DNA of 64,000 nt, taken from positions 1-64,000 of the forward strand of contig CAOJSG010000005.1 of the NCBI GenBank assembly GCA_948442615.1, given 5' to 3'. Within the stretch, counting starts at the first letter, position 1; the number at the start of each line of letters is the position of its first letter. The position numbers and the translations under genes were made by a program. The notes beneath the pieces are model-generated. The model saw only the letters and a program-made list of their open reading frames with translations, made no database searches and had not been told where the DNA came from. Source of the stretch: an uncultured Alistipes sp. Lineage in GTDB: Bacteria > Bacteroidota > Bacteroidia > Bacteroidales > Rikenellaceae. Below are positions 53,932-62,210 of the stretch, piece after piece.

Positions 53932-54792
53932 GAGATTTAAGTGTCAGGTGCCCTCTCAGCTCCGCAAAGGCGGTTCGTAATGGAAAAAAGAAAGTGTGGA
54001 GCTGATTTCGTTTATCCATTAGAAGGTTGTAGCAGGACCTGAATCAAATAAACGACGCGATACCCCACACCTGAATAGATATGGAAGTACCGGGCAAAAG
54101 CGATGCCCCGTCCATGATCTACACAAGAAATGAGTGCTGTTCGTTGTCCTTGATTCGTTGAAAACTGCTACATTTTCTAATGAGGACAAAAGCGAAAACA
54201 CTTTCATCAAAATATGTCCGCTTCGGGCGCGAACCCTCCGCATCCGCGGAATTAGAAAAAAATCGCTTCCCGAACAACACTTGTACGGGATACCGCGTAA
54301 AATATCCGAGCCGTCGGGATAACTCGGGATTTGTACCGTATAGGGCATTGACGTCCTTCGGCCCGGTTCGGGGAATGGATCGGATCGGGCGGACCTGTCC
54401 ATGGTGCGAGTGGACAATCGGATAAAACGGCTGGGCCGGAAAAGACGTTTCGTCGTTCCGGCGGATGCCGGCGGGGCGTATGCGGACCTGTCGGCCGGAA
54501 CGCGAATGCGGCGGCGGAATCGCACTGAAGGGGTGACGCGCTAACTGTGCTATGAAGGATTCCTGCCGCCGCATGGATCGCATATCGGGCGGAAAAGAAA
54601 AATCCGAAAGGGGGACTTCTGCTTCCGATGATCCGAGGCCTTGGCCAACCTACTCTCAAAAGAAACACAGCGCACACCCTTCCGGATGTATGGCTGCATC
54701 GATGAGAGTTTCAAAAAATCGGCCAAGATTTCGGATCTCCGATACTGCAATACGAATACGTATTTCATATGTCAAGAACGTACGACGGACGG

Positions 54793-54824
54793 CTTCGATC
54801 CTTCGATCCTTCGATCCTTCGATC
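54793..54824 (+). repeat. four perfect tandem copies of an 8-base unit (CTTCGATC)
   Basis: Four head-to-tail copies of CTTCGATC with no mismatch. The unit length is not a multiple of three, so copy changes would shift any reading frame across it. It lies in the repeat-rich stretch upstream of the gene at 55150. Confidence 0.9.
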
Positions 54825-55097
54825 GGGCGGATCGGCGCCGGAGGCCCCGGGCCGGACGCCCCCCCCCGGCATGAGCCGGCGGACGAGCCGTCGCGGTGCG
54901 GACTTCGCGTGAATTCCGTCTTTGCAAATATAACGATAAATTCGGATTCTGCAACATGCCGCTCCGTTTTTCCGCGGATGCCCCAGCCCCCCCCCTTGCC
55001 GGAGGGTCGTCCGGAGCGGTGCGGGCGCTGCGCCGCCGGGCTGCGGACCGGTTCGTGCGATGAAAAATCACTTTTTTCGCAGAAAATCGGGCCGAAA

Positions 55098-55127
55098 TTT
55101 GCGGGGGGGGGAATTCTTTTAATTTTG
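55098..55127 (+). promoter_or_regulatory. promoter with nine-G tract in the spacer (candidate phase-variable promoter)
   Basis: TTTG (55098-55101), then C, nine G (55103-55111), AATTCTTT, and TAATTTTG (55120-55127). The spacer is 18 bases and half of it is a homopolymer. Loss or gain of G would change the -33 to -7 spacing and so the promoter strength. The start codon is 23 bases further on. Confidence 0.65.
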
Positions 55128-55149
55128 CATCGTCCTTAAAAACAAAACC

Positions 55150-55713
55150 ATGAGAAAACTGTTTCTTTCGCTGCTGGCGTGCGTCGCCGGCATGGGAATG
55201 GCCGGTGCACAGACCTCCGACTTCCCGGAACCCGATTTCATCGGCGAAGTGATCGCGATTCTGCCCGACGGCAGCACGGCCAAACTCGAAAAGGAGACCG
55301 TGCAGATGCGCACGCGCGCCAATGCGGGCGCGCTGATCGTCGGCATCGGAAAGGCGAAGACCAAGGTCGTCATCGAGACGCCCGAAGCCGCCGTGCGGCT
55401 CGACGGCTCCGGCCCCATCCGTTTCGTCGTCAAGGCGGTGGACAATGCCACCGACCCGATGTCGATCGTCAACGTTTTCCGCTTCGAGACCACCAAGAAA
55501 CGCCGTCTGGCCGAGGTGGCTTCGGCGAGCACCTTCGGCAGCGTGAAGTCGAACAAGCTCGAGCGGCTGCGCTTCGACGCCTGCAAATACGGCGAAAGCT
55601 CCTACCTGCTGACGCTGCTCGACAAGCCGGCCGGGGAGTTCGGCATCACCGTGAGCAACCCGAACCACGTCGACGAGAAGCAGACGATCGTCTCGACCTT
55701 CGCCATCGAGTAG
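55150..55713 (+). CDS. secreted protein of unknown function
   Basis: A 187-residue exported protein with signal peptide MRKLFLSLLACVAGMGMAGAQ. The mature part is mostly beta-strand: FIGEVIAILPDGSTAKLEKETVQMRTRANAGALIVGIGKAKTKVVI, then FVVKAVDNATDPMSIVNVFRFETTKKRRLAEVASASTFG, and FGITVSNPN near the end. It has no transmembrane helix or lipobox and no catalytic motif, so it is probably periplasmic or surface-associated. No family was recognised. Its promoter contains a nine-G tract, so expression may switch on and off. A strong terminator follows the gene, which is convergent with the DUF2723 gene. Confidence 0.82.
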   Translation: MRKLFLSLLACVAGMGMAGAQTSDFPEPDFIGEVIAILPDGSTAKLEKETVQMRTRANAGALIVGIGKAKTKVVIETPEAAVRLDGSGPIRFVVKAVDNATDPMSIVNVFRFETTKKRRLAEVASASTFGSVKSNKLERLRFDACKYGESSYLLTLLDKPAGEFGITVSNPNHVDEKQTIVSTFAIE

Positions 55714-55772
55714 CGGAGGTCCGCCGGTCGCCGGGCCTCCTCGGGAGAGGGTGTCCGGACGGCCCCGAACGC

Positions 55773-55813
55773 AACGCTCCCGCCGCAAACAACTGCGGCG
55801 GGAGCGTTTTTTT
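55773..55813 (+). terminator. rho-independent terminator of the 55150 gene
   Basis: AACGCTCCCGCCGCA (55773-55787) pairs perfectly with TGCGGCGGGAGCGTT (55794-55808), loop of six, followed by T7. The hairpin may also stop the convergent DUF2723 transcript. Confidence 0.93.
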
Positions 55814-55848
55814 CGTACGGCGGGGCGCCCGATGGGGCCCGCCGCGGC

Positions 55849-58800
55849 TTATTCGAGCTGCGACAGCAGCGTCGTGTCGCCCTGCAGGGGCTTGTCGCCG
55901 GCATCCATCAGATGCTCCTCCTCGATGCCCAGCGTGCGGTAGAACGCATTCAGCTCGGCCAGGATCTCCTTGCGCCCCGCATAACCGGCCAGGTAATAGG
56001 CCTCGCTCAGCTGGTCGAGCTTCTCGTCGAGCAGCGGATCGACCAGTTCGGCTTGCACGCCGTCGAAACGCAGGTAGTAGTCGATGTACTCGATCAGGTT
56101 GCGGGTGTAGGCGCGCATCAGCGCGTCGCCCTTTTCGGCGGCCCCCTCCGCACCCATCGCGGCGGCGGCGTAGTAGGCCTCCAGGAAAGGATAGGTGTTG
56201 GCGTCGGTGAAGCGGATCTGCGAGACGGGGAGCCGCTGCAGCCCGAGATCGAGCAGCTCCACGGCCTCCTCCGTCCGGTCGCGCCGCAGCAGCTCCTTGG
56301 CCACGCGGGCGAAGGCTTCGCGCGAACGCGAGGCGCTGAGGTTGTATTGCAGGAAGTGGTCGACGTAGACCCTCGGGTCGGCCAGGTTGCCGTAGCGGAA
56401 GCCGCGCTCGCCCTCGCCGCGCAGCAGCGGCGCCGTGTAGTCGGGGTCGATGCGCCCGATCTCCCAGGCCGACCGCACGGGGGTGAGGATCGGGACGAAG
56501 CGGTAGGCGTAGCCGTCGAACTGGAGGTAGTCCAGCAGCCCCAAGTTCTGCAGGATGTAGACCTGCGTCAGATAGATGGGACGTTTCCAGTCGAAATGGG
56601 CCAGCATGTCGAGGATCATCAGCTCGCTCTTGTCGATCGAACCCTTCGAGAGGTTCAGGTAGACCGTGTCGACCATCAGGTCGCGCTCCTCCTCGCGGAC
56701 GATGCCCGCGGCGATGGCGTTCTCCTTGTCGACGGGCAGAGCGATCCGCTTGGCCGGGATGTAGTCGATCTTCGAGCCGTCGGAGAGCTTGATCTTGGTG
56801 CGCGGGTCCTCGCTGCGCACGAAGTCGATCACGTCCTTCAGCTCGACGACGCGGCCGACCTTGTCCGAGACGGGGAGCCAGTCGTTGACGAACGTGTATT
56901 TGCTCTTGGGAAGCGAGAAGGGGACGCCTTCGGCCTCGTTGGCCCGGGTCTTCATCTCGTCGATGTACCACTCGCCGCCCAGATAGGAGGTGTTCATGAT
57001 CCGCACGTCGGGCCGCACGCCGTAGACCTCCTGGTTGTTCCACAGCGGGAAGGTGTCGTTGTCGCCGTAGTTGAGGATGATCGAGTTGGGCAGCGTCGAC
57101 TGGAGGTAGTTCCACCCGATGTCGCGCGCCATGTAGCGGTGCGAGCGGTCGTGGTCGTCCCAGTTCTCGGCGGCCAGGACGGCCGGAACCCCCATGCAGA
57201 GGAGCGTGGCCGCGGCCGCGACGATCCGGTTGTCGCGCCGGAAGAGCCGTGCCAGCAGGTCGCGCAGGGCCAGCACGCCCAGGCCGATCCAGATCGAGAA
57301 GGCGTAGAACGAACCGGCGTAGACGTAGTCGCGCTCGCGCGGCTCGGAGGGCGACGAGTTGAAGTAGACCACCAACGCGATACCCGTCATCACGAAGAGC
57401 CACATGACGATCGAGAAGTTGCGCGGGTCGCGGTTGAGCTGGTAGAACAGGCCGATCAGACCCAGCAGGAAGGGGAGGAAATAGTAGGTGTTGCGGCCGC
57501 GGTTCTCCGCCACCTCGCGCGGCAGGCCGTCCTGCGGTCCGACGTACATCCGGTCGATCCAGCCGATGCCCGAGAGCCAGTTGCCGTCGACGATCAGCTC
57601 GCGCGAGGGCTGGATGTCGCTCTGGCGGCCCACGAAGTTCCACATGAAGTAGCGCCAGTACATGTAGTTGAGCTGGTAGGAGAAGAAATACTTCATGTTC
57701 TCGGTGAACGTGGGTTCGACGACGACCTGCTGTTCGTAGCCGTCGTTATAGGACTTGCGCTCGCCGAAGAGCACCGCCTCCTGCTGCACGACGCGCCCCG
57801 CCTCGTCGCGGATCAGCTCGCCGTTCTCGTCGCGCGCAGGCTCCGTGCCGGTGCGGTAGGCCGCCCAGGGCTTGTACTCCCTTTCGCCCTTGCGCGAGTC
57901 CCACATGCGCGGGAAGAAGTGCATGAACTCCGCCGGATGGGTGTAGCCCGTGATCGTCGAGGCGGACTTGTAGCGGCCGTCCTCGTCCAGATAGCGGAAA
58001 TGCTTGGTCTTGTATCCCTCGGGCGGTGCGGAGTAGTAGGCGCCGTAGAGCAGCGGCCGGTCGCCGTACTGGTCGCGGTTGAGCAGCGCCAGCAGCGCAT
58101 GCGGGTTGTTGGGGTTGTTGCTGTTCATCGGCGGATTGGCGGCGGCGCGGATGGTCACCGATGCGTAGGACGAGAAACCGACGAGGATCATTAGCACCGA
58201 CAGGCAGATCGTGTTCCATGCGACCTTGCCGCGCCGGTAGGTGAACCAGCTCGCCCAGCCGAACAGGCCGATCAGCGCCAGGGCGAAGAAGATCATGCCC
58301 GAATTGACGGGAAGCCCCAGCTTGTTGACGAACAGCGTGTCGAACGCCGCCCCGACGTAGACCGTGTAGGGGATGACGAGGTTGTTGATGAAGACGAGGA
58401 TCAGGCATGCGACGAGCGTCGGGCCGCCGAAGCGCAGCAGGTGGTAGACGATCGTGTAGACGTCGTCGCCCAGGCCGTTGCGCATCAGGACGTAGAACGC
58501 CGCCACGACGACGGCGCCCGACCCCAGCACGGCCGCGCCGACCGAGAAGAAGCCCGCCAGCAGGACGAACAGGAGAATCACCAGCACGATCGCCGTGAGG
58601 ACGATGCTCAGCACCTGCAGAACCCGGCTGCGGGCCAGCTGGGCGTAGAATTCGGTCTTGCCCACGCGGTAGAAATAGATGAAGACAAGCGCCGGGATGG
58701 TCAGCAGGTTGAGGATGTGCACGCCGATCGACAGCCCCATCAGGTAGGCGATCAGCACGATCCAGCGCAGGCTGTGGGGCTGGTCGGCCTGCTCCTCCCA

Positions 58801-59292
58801 TTTGAGCATGAGCCACACGACCAGCGCCGTGAACATCGACGACAGGGCGTAGACCTCGCCTTCGATGGCCGAGAACCAGAACGTGTCGGTGAAGGTGTAG
58901 GCCAGCGCGCCCACCGCGCCCGCCCCGAGGATGGCCCATGTGCGGGCGGGGGTCAGTTCGGCGCCGTCGCGCGTCACGAGGCGCCGCGCCAGATGGGTGA
59001 TGGTCCAGAAGAGGAAGAGGATGCAGAAGGCGCTGGCCAGCGAGTTCATGGCGTTCACGGCCGGGCCCACGTAATCCGGATTGCCGAACGAGAAGAGCGT
59101 GGCCAGGCGGGCCAGCATCATGAAGAGCGGCGCTCCGGGCGGGTGGCCCACTTCGAGTTTGTAGGAGGTGGCGATGAACTCCGAGCAGTCCCAGAGGCTC
59201 GACACGGGTTCCATCGTCAGCAGGTAGACGGTCGCCGCTATGGCGAAGATCGCCCAGCCGACGAGGTTGTTCCGGCGTTTGAAAAATTCCAT
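55849..59292 (-). CDS. DUF2723 family membrane protein (predicted GT-C type glycosyltransferase)
   Basis: A 1147-residue protein. The N-terminal part (residues 5-700) has a dozen or more membrane helices and the DUF2723 core: MEPVSSLWDCSEFIATSYKLEVGHPPGAPLFMMLARL, with the conserved D/E pair and HPPGAP loop. Related proteins (human TMEM260 and bacterial relatives) are lipid-linked sugar transferases that glycosylate exported proteins; this role is inferred by family. The last 400 residues are soluble, probably periplasmic, with TPR-like helices (ASRSREAFARVAKELLRRDRTEEAVELLDLGL). The ATG at 59292 is chosen because the longer version would start upstream of the -7 element at 59319-59326. Confidence 0.88.
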   Translation of the reverse strand: MEFFKRRNNLVGWAIFAIAATVYLLTMEPVSSLWDCSEFIATSYKLEVGHPPGAPLFMMLARLATLFSFGNPDYVGPAVNAMNSLASAFCILFLFWTITHLARRLVTRDGAELTPARTWAILGAGAVGALAYTFTDTFWFSAIEGEVYALSSMFTALVVWLMLKWEEQADQPHSLRWIVLIAYLMGLSIGVHILNLLTIPALVFIYFYRVGKTEFYAQLARSRVLQVLSIVLTAIVLVILLFVLLAGFFSVGAAVLGSGAVVVAAFYVLMRNGLGDDVYTIVYHLLRFGGPTLVACLILVFINNLVIPYTVYVGAAFDTLFVNKLGLPVNSGMIFFALALIGLFGWASWFTYRRGKVAWNTICLSVLMILVGFSSYASVTIRAAANPPMNSNNPNNPHALLALLNRDQYGDRPLLYGAYYSAPPEGYKTKHFRYLDEDGRYKSASTITGYTHPAEFMHFFPRMWDSRKGEREYKPWAAYRTGTEPARDENGELIRDEAGRVVQQEAVLFGERKSYNDGYEQQVVVEPTFTENMKYFFSYQLNYMYWRYFMWNFVGRQSDIQPSRELIVDGNWLSGIGWIDRMYVGPQDGLPREVAENRGRNTYYFLPFLLGLIGLFYQLNRDPRNFSIVMWLFVMTGIALVVYFNSSPSEPRERDYVYAGSFYAFSIWIGLGVLALRDLLARLFRRDNRIVAAAATLLCMGVPAVLAAENWDDHDRSHRYMARDIGWNYLQSTLPNSIILNYGDNDTFPLWNNQEVYGVRPDVRIMNTSYLGGEWYIDEMKTRANEAEGVPFSLPKSKYTFVNDWLPVSDKVGRVVELKDVIDFVRSEDPRTKIKLSDGSKIDYIPAKRIALPVDKENAIAAGIVREEERDLMVDTVYLNLSKGSIDKSELMILDMLAHFDWKRPIYLTQVYILQNLGLLDYLQFDGYAYRFVPILTPVRSAWEIGRIDPDYTAPLLRGEGERGFRYGNLADPRVYVDHFLQYNLSASRSREAFARVAKELLRRDRTEEAVELLDLGLQRLPVSQIRFTDANTYPFLEAYYAAAAMGAEGAAEKGDALMRAYTRNLIEYIDYYLRFDGVQAELVDPLLDEKLDQLSEAYYLAGYAGRKEILAELNAFYRTLGIEEEHLMDAGDKPLQGDTTLLSQLE

Positions 59293-59318
59293 ATGCGTAG
59301 GTTTCGCGTTTTTCTCTG

Positions 59319-59326
59319 CAAAAGTA
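59319..59326 (-). promoter_or_regulatory. -7 promoter element (TACTTTTG) of the DUF2723 gene
   Basis: TACTTTTG on the minus strand, 27 bases upstream of the chosen start, fully matching TAnnTTTG. Confidence 0.65.
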
Positions 59327-59604
59327 ATCATTTAACGGCGATTTGCAACCGTTATTACCTCCGGACGGCGCAAAATGCCGGGTGTCCGCTCCGGAGCGGA
59401 CGGCGCCGGAGCCGGGACCGGCAGCGCCGGGGACCTTATCGTCCATCGTTTGGCCCGCCGCGCGGGAACGTCCGGGGTGCGGCGGGTCGGAAAAGGCGCG
59501 AATGCGACGTCTGCGGCCGCCCCTTTTTCCGGGTCTTCGGCCGGGCCGGAGCGCCCCGGGTACGGCAGAATCGGACGGCGCTTGTTTCTGCGCCCGACTT
59601 TTCG

Positions 59605-59612
59605 TATATTTG
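59605..59612 (+). promoter_or_regulatory. -7 promoter element (TATATTTG) of cysS
   Basis: TATATTTG, 24 bases upstream of the cysS ATG; a CTTG 20 bases further upstream (59581-59584) could be the -33 element. Confidence 0.65.
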
Positions 59613-59635
59613 CCCGACAAAAACATACAATAGCG

Positions 59636-61111
59636 ATGGATACCAAACTCACCATTTACAATACGCTGACCCGCCGCAAGGAGGCGTTTGAGCCGCTGAC
59701 GCCCGGTCGCGTCGGGATATACGTATGCGGCCCCACGGTCTACGGCGATCCGCACCTGGGGCACGCCCGGCCCGCGGTGACGTTCGACCTGCTGTTCCGC
59801 TACCTGAAGGCTTCGGGCTACCGGGTGCGCTACGTGCGCAACATCACCGACGTGGGCCATCTCGAGCACGACGCCGACGAGGGCGAGGACAAGATCGCCA
59901 AGAAGGCCCGGCTCGAGCAGCTCGAACCGATGGAGGTGGCCCACTACTACACCGAGCGCTACCGCCGGGCGATGGAGGCGCTCAACGTGCTGTCGCCGTC
60001 GATCGAGCCGCACGCCTCGGGCCATATCATCGAGCAGATCGCCTTCGTGCAGCGGATTCTCGACGCGGGATTCGCCTACGTGTCGAACGGCTCGGTCTAT
60101 TTCGACGTGGAGAAGTACGACGCCGCGCACCGCTACGGCATCCTCTCGGGCCGCAACCTCGAGGACATCGTAGCCAACACGCGCGAGCTGGACGGGCAGG
60201 GCGACAAGCGCCACTCCTACGATTTCGCGCTGTGGAAGAAGGCCGCGCCCGAGCACATCATGCGCTGGCCCTCGCCCTGGAGCGACGGATTCCCCGGCTG
60301 GCACATGGAGTGTTCGGCCATGAGCACCAAGTACCTGGGCGAGCGGTTCGATATCCACGGCGGCGGCATGGACCTCATGTTCCCCCATCACGAGTGCGAG
60401 ATCGCCCAGTCGACCGCGGCCCTCGGCCACGATTCGGCCCGCTACTGGGTCCACAACAACATGATCACGATCAACGGGCAGAAGATGGGCAAGTCGCTCG
60501 GCAACTTCATCACGCTCGACGAACTGTTCTCGGGCAGCCACCGGCTGCTGGCGCAGGCTTATACGCCCATGACCGTCCGCTTCTTCGTGCTGCAGGCCCA
60601 CTACCGCTCGACGCTCGACTTCTCGAACGAGGCGCTGCAGGCGGCCGAGAAGGGGCTGGACCGCCTGATGAAGGGGATCGAGGCGCTCGACAAGGTGAAG
60701 CCCGCGGCCGTGTCGACGGTCGACCCCGCGGAGCTGGAGACGCGCTGCCGCGCGGCGATGGACGACGACCTGAACTCGCCGATGGTCATCTCGGCGCTCT
60801 TCGACTGGGTCCGTACGATCAACTCGCTCGTCGACGGCAAGCAGACCATCGCGGCGGAGGATCTGGAGCGGCTGAAGGCCACGGTGCACCGTTATGCCTT
60901 CGACATCCTGGGCCTGCGCGACGAGAAGGCGGCCGGAGCCGCTTCGGGCCGCGACTACGTGACGCCGCTGGTGGAGATGCTGCTCGCCGAACGCATGCAG
61001 GCGCGCGCTGCGAAGGACTGGGCCGCTTCGGACCGGATCCGCGACGGACTGGCCGCCGCGGGCATCCGGGTGAAGGACCGCAAGGACGGCAGCGACTGGG
61101 AACTGGAATAG
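59636..61111 (+). CDS. cysS: cysteinyl-tRNA synthetase
   Basis: A 491-residue class I synthetase that charges tRNA-Cys. The zinc and active-site residues are visible: YVCGPTVYG (C31), the HIGH-type HLGH (40-43), CSAMS, FPHHECE, and the KMSKS-type KMGKS (283-287). The anticodon-binding helical C-terminal domain ends [15 protein letters not shown]. The start at 59636 follows its promoter and begins at the conserved [17 protein letters not shown] small hypothetical gene starts 10 bases later. Confidence 0.97.
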   Translation: MDTKLTIYNTLTRRKEAFEPLTPGRVGIYVCGPTVYGDPHLGHARPAVTFDLLFRYLKASGYRVRYVRNITDVGHLEHDADEGEDKIAKKARLEQLEPMEVAHYYTERYRRAMEALNVLSPSIEPHASGHIIEQIAFVQRILDAGFAYVSNGSVYFDVEKYDAAHRYGILSGRNLEDIVANTRELDGQGDKRHSYDFALWKKAAPEHIMRWPSPWSDGFPGWHMECSAMSTKYLGERFDIHGGGMDLMFPHHECEIAQSTAALGHDSARYWVHNNMITINGQKMGKSLGNFITLDELFSGSHRLLAQAYTPMTVRFFVLQAHYRSTLDFSNEALQAAEKGLDRLMKGIEALDKVKPAAVSTVDPAELETRCRAAMDDDLNSPMVISALFDWVRTINSLVDGKQTIAAEDLERLKATVHRYAFDILGLRDEKAAGAASGRDYVTPLVEMLLAERMQARAAKDWAASDRIRDGLAAAGIRVKDRKDGSDWELE

Positions 61112-61120
61112 TCCGGAGCG

Positions 61121-61651
61121 ATGGAGGACGATCGGAAAGAGAAGAGCCGGGCGGAAGCATTCGGAGCGGCCGCCCGCCCCGGGAAGCGCCCGGCTGAGGG
61201 AGCCGGGGCATCGGACCGCCCCGGGCATGCTCCCGCCGGTTTCGGCGGTGGGGAGCGCTCTGCCGCCGAGGCGCGTCCGTGCGGCGGTGCGTACGGCGTG
61301 CCGGAGAGCCGCTCGGGCCGTTACGACCTGATGCGCGACGAAGCGGGGCATGTGCTGCTGCTGGTCGATGCCTGCGAAGGCGAGCCCGAAGATCCGCGGC
61401 TGGTGTATGATGGCGGCGACCGCATGGTGTTCCATCGCAGCCGTTTGTCGGCCTGTACGATCGACGGCCTTGAGGCCCGGGCCCGCGAGGCATTGGCCGA
61501 GGTGTCGGAGGTGACGGTCGCGGAGATCGGCGGCGAGGATGTCGTCCGCGAATACGGCGTCGAACTGTGTCGGGTGGGGTCGCTGGAGACGCTTATCGGG
61601 ACGGAGAGCTGTGCCGGACCTGCGGACGCGGATCGCCGGCCGGGCGAGTGA
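61121..61651 (+). CDS. hypothetical protein with conserved C-terminal part
   Basis: A frame of 176 residues directly after cysS (9 bases). The first 65 residues are of low complexity (Gly, Ala, Pro, Arg) and may not be conserved or even translated. The rest, from about RYDLMRDEAGHVLLLVDACEGEPEDPRLVYDGGDRMVF to GGEDVVREYGVELCRV, has the alternating pattern of a small alpha/beta protein and resembles a short uncharacterised Bacteroidales protein I cannot name. No catalytic motif or signal peptide is seen. Internal starts are possible. Confidence 0.55.
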   Translation: MEDDRKEKSRAEAFGAAARPGKRPAEGAGASDRPGHAPAGFGGGERSAAEARPCGGAYGVPESRSGRYDLMRDEAGHVLLLVDACEGEPEDPRLVYDGGDRMVFHRSRLSACTIDGLEARAREALAEVSEVTVAEIGGEDVVREYGVELCRVGSLETLIGTESCAGPADADRRPGE

Positions 61652-62210
61652 GTTCGCGGTTCGCACCCCGCGGCGCGGCAGCCGGCCTTGCGCGGCTTTG
61701 CGGCGGCCCGGCGTCTGCCGGGTGACCGGGAGCCTGCCGGGTGTCGTCGGCCATTGCCGGGGCATTGGTCGTTGCGATCATAGTCGGGTGCTGCCGGGCG
61801 TCGGCCATTGCCGGATGTCTGCCGGAGCTGTCGATTTCGGTTGCCTCGTGAATCCGCGGCAGGCGGGCCGATCGCACGGAGCTCCGCCGCATCGGGCCGC
61901 TCTGCGCGGCCGGCGGTGCCGCAGCGGAGCGCGCGGGCTTTGCCGGAAGCACGGGCCGCGCCTGTCGTGCGGGCTTTTTTGTCGTCGTTTTCCGCCGCCG
62001 CTGGTGCGGTTCGGAAAAATGTCGTATTTTTGTTGCGGCAATCGGCGCTTCGGACCGGCCGGAGCGGACCGTCCGGGTCCGTGCGGCATCCGTTCCGGGT
62101 GCGGCCGTTCGCAAGGAGACGGACCTGCGCGGGCTGCGGAGAGGTTCCGCGTCCGCGACGCCGGATCCGTCGAACCGGCGGTTGCCTTGGTTTCATCCTA
62201 ATCGAAAATT
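61652..62210. other. 559-base gap before the MATE gene
   Basis: GC-rich, with an imperfect repeat GCCGGGTGTCGTCGGCCATTG / GCCGGGCGTCGGCCATTG near 61737 and 61795. It contains the MATE -7 element at 62025. The 170-base leader downstream of that element is GC-rich and could fold; no known riboswitch was recognised. Confidence 0.5.
62025..62032 (+). promoter_or_regulatory. -7 promoter element (TATTTTTG) of the MATE gene
   Basis: TATTTTTG, about 180 bases upstream of the MATE start, giving a long leader. Confidence 0.5.

Larger units (their letters stand above)
53932..55149. other. 1.2-kb AT-richer region without a convincing gene
   Basis: 53932-54780 is markedly less GC-rich than the rest of the window. 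Frames on both strands are short, overlap one another, and lack signal peptides or motifs. From 54793 the region becomes repeat-rich: four tandem copies of CTTCGATC (54793-54824), nine-C runs at 54859-54867 and 54987-54995, and a nine-G run at 55103-55111. It may be decayed acquired DNA. Confidence 0.5.
59293..59635. other. 343-base divergent gap: two promoters, no gene
   Basis: Between the DUF2723 and cysS genes. Both ends carry -7 elements; the middle is GC-rich and holds nothing recognised. Confidence 0.55.

Noticed and set aside
54225..54265. Possible tRNA fragment (GGGTTCGCGCCC on the minus strand)
   Set aside because: The T-loop consensus TTCRANY is not met and no cloverleaf could be formed with the flanks.
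54019..54677. Overlapping minus-strand frames of 140-170 codons
   Set aside because: Three frames overlap the same bases with no signal peptide, motif or promoter; they cannot all be genes and none is convincing.
53419..55149. Insertion sequence or prophage remnant
   Set aside because: No transposase, integrase, terminal inverted repeats or target duplication seen.
57746..61765. A 1339-codon open frame on the minus strand crossing cysS and the DUF2723 gene
   Set aside because: Runs through two genes with clear family identity on other frames and through both promoters.
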